This document shows positions 16,233-17,209 of a stretch of DNA of 17,209 bases, one piece after another. The translations under genes were made by a program, and so were the position numbers. The stretch is from assembly GCA_002395085.1 (NCBI GenBank), contig DGVV01000023.1:1-17209 (forward strand), in the 5' to 3' direction. Source of the DNA: Ruminococcus sp. UBA4275 (GTDB lineage Bacteria; Bacillota; Clostridia; Oscillospirales; Ruminococcaceae). The notes under the pieces are model-generated. The model worked only from the letters and a program-made list of their open reading frames with translations. It ran no database searches and was not told the origin of the DNA. Each line of letters begins with the position of its first letter. Within the stretch, counting starts at the first letter, position 1.

Positions 16233-17209
16233 TCAGGAGTTGCTTTCTGCGGGCAGTTCATCATCCCAATAGGGCGTCTGACTGCGCAGAATCATGGAGT
16301 AATAGCGCAGGATTGAGAGCGCATCTTCCAGCGTGACTTCTGCGCTGCGGTCAATATCTGCGGCAAGAATCTGCACGGCAGTAAGCTGCGGTTCTTTGTG
16401 CAGCACGACTTCATTCGTATAGGCTTGCAGCGCGATGAGGGCATCATCCAGATCAATGCTGAGGTTGTCGTCAATATCACCGCGCAGATACGCGGTCACG
16501 AGACAGTGATAATCCAGCGTTTCGCAGGAGACACTGATCGTTGCCTGCCCCGCATGAAGCGGCTGGATTTCGCCGTCGGCACTGACCGATATGATGTCGG
16601 GATCGGTGCTGCTCCACTTGCATGAACCGGCAGGCGGATTGGGCGAAAGTGAAAGCTGATACGTCATCTTCGGTGTAATAATGAGCGATTCGGAAGAAAG
16701 CGTGCGCTGAAGCGGGGCATTCGGGGTGAATGTGGCAGTCACGCGCTTGGCAGACATGGAATTGCCGCTGCCGTCTGCGAGGATTTCCGGAACAGCCCGC
16801 ACCTTAAACATCGCGCCGACTTCTGCATCCGGTGCAATGTGCAGCACCATGCTGCCGAGATCAGAAGATACTGCACCTGCCTTATCTGCGGCGTAAACCA
16901 CAGAAACAGTGTTTGTTTCCGCGTTGTAAAAGGCAAATGTCGTTGCGGCATTGAGTGCCTTTCCTGCTGTGAACGCAGCTGTTTCCGATTCAGGAACATC
17001 GGGCGTGAGACCGTCCGGCAGGGTGATTGTACAGGAAAAAGCACGCAGACCCGTGAAATTATTGTTCAGAGTGAGCTTCATGACGGTATCGCCGCCGGGA
17101 AAGCCCTCCGTGAATTTCAGCGCGAGAACCGGTGCAGCGGTGGTTGTGGTGGTCGTTGTGGTTTCAGATGTCGTGGTCTGGGTGGTTGTGGTCTTGGATG
17201 TTGTGGTCT
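16233..17209 (-). CDS. Dockerin-containing extracellular protein (N-terminus beyond the window)
   Basis: The frame stays open to the right edge, so this is the C-terminal ~325 residues of a larger protein; the Met at 17081 is internal. The visible order is: a Thr-rich linker (17139-17209); a beta-sandwich domain beginning LALKFTEGFPGGD with LTLNNN--G and TLPDGLTP features recalling cohesin-like folds (weak); a Big2-like Ig domain (KWSSTDPDIISVSADGEIQPLHAGQATISVS); and a type I dockerin with two calcium repeats, GDIDDNLSIDLDDALIALQAY and ADIDRSAEVTLEDALSILRYYS. Dockerins plug enzymes or structural proteins into cohesins of a cellulosome or surface assembly. The Gly usually found at position 6 of the calcium loop is missing in both repeats. 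Secretion is presumed, but the signal peptide is out of view. Confidence 0.85.
   Translation of the reverse strand, partial: TTTSKTTTTQTTTSETTTTTTTTAAPVLALKFTEGFPGGDTVMKLTLNNNFTGLRAFSCTITLPDGLTPDVPESETAAFTAGKALNAATTFAFYNAETNTVSVVYAADKAGAVSSDLGSMVLHIAPDAEVGAMFKVRAVPEILADGSGNSMSAKRVTATFTPNAPLQRTLSSESLIITPKMTYQLSLSPNPPAGSCKWSSTDPDIISVSADGEIQPLHAGQATISVSCETLDYHCLVTAYLRGDIDDNLSIDLDDALIALQAYTNEVVLHKEPQLTAVQILAADIDRSAEVTLEDALSILRYYSMILRSQTPYWDDELPAESNS
17139..17209 (-). repeat. Thr-codon low-complexity linker tract
   Basis: On the minus strand this is a run of ACC/ACA/ACG codons giving Thr clusters broken by Ser-Lys, Gln and Ser-Glu. It is the interdomain linker of the dockerin protein and continues past the window edge. 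It resembles, in opposite orientation, the stalk tract at 11672-11734. Confidence 0.75.

Noticed and set aside
16398..16625. Short plus-strand open frame within the dockerin gene
   Set aside because: The minus strand encodes dockerin and Big2-like motifs here; the plus frame has no ribosome site or family resemblance.

Overview
The window looks like chromosomal DNA of a gut or rumen Ruminococcus-like member of the Clostridia (Oscillospiraceae). The reasons are: moderately GC-rich coding sequence; Gram-positive GGAGG ribosome sites and TTGACA/TATAAT promoters; a DnaE-type (not PolC) polymerase; DegV and XRE-membrane proteins typical of Firmicutes; Thr-rich linkers in exported proteins; and a dockerin-bearing extracellular protein at the right edge. 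I see no tRNA, rRNA, CRISPR array, insertion sequence or prophage gene.

Region 1 (1-9958, plus strand) is one long, tightly packed run: radC, uvrB, a GNAT acetyltransferase, an alpha/beta hydrolase, a conserved gene of unknown function, a HAD phosphatase, dnaE and an HD-domain dGTPase-like gene. Gaps are -4 to +22 nt, with three ATGA stop/start overlaps. A strong promoter (28-56) and a leader hairpin precede radC. The theme is genome maintenance: excision repair, replication, dNTP-pool or nucleotide clean-up. The three middle genes have no obvious repair role.

Region 2 (9959-12963, plus strand) is a separate three-gene operon with its own extended -10 promoter, flanked by two copies of a 10-bp repeat. 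It encodes a GT2 glycosyltransferase fused to a GtrA membrane domain, a membrane-anchored NAGPA-type phosphodiester glycosidase with a Thr-rich stalk, and a small four-helix membrane protein. Together they suggest a cell-envelope glycan or glycolipid function.

Region 3 (12962-13105) is a short convergent gap that is unusually dense in structure. It has a plus-strand terminator at its right end, a minus-strand terminator at its left end, and between them two small hairpins plus a minus-strand extended -10 sequence. Read on the minus strand it is a candidate ~80-nt small RNA with a CUCCU (anti-Shine-Dalgarno) loop. This is the least explained element of the window.

Region 4 (13104-15206, minus strand) is a degV - MFS transporter pair with a promoter and a 16-bp dyad at the predicted start site. 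Divergently, region 5 (15453-16172, plus) is an XRE regulator with four C-terminal membrane helices, with its own promoter and an upstream dyad. It ends at a bidirectional terminator shared with region 6 (16233-17209, minus, incomplete), a Thr-linker / beta-sandwich / Big2-like / dockerin surface protein whose N-terminus lies beyond the window.
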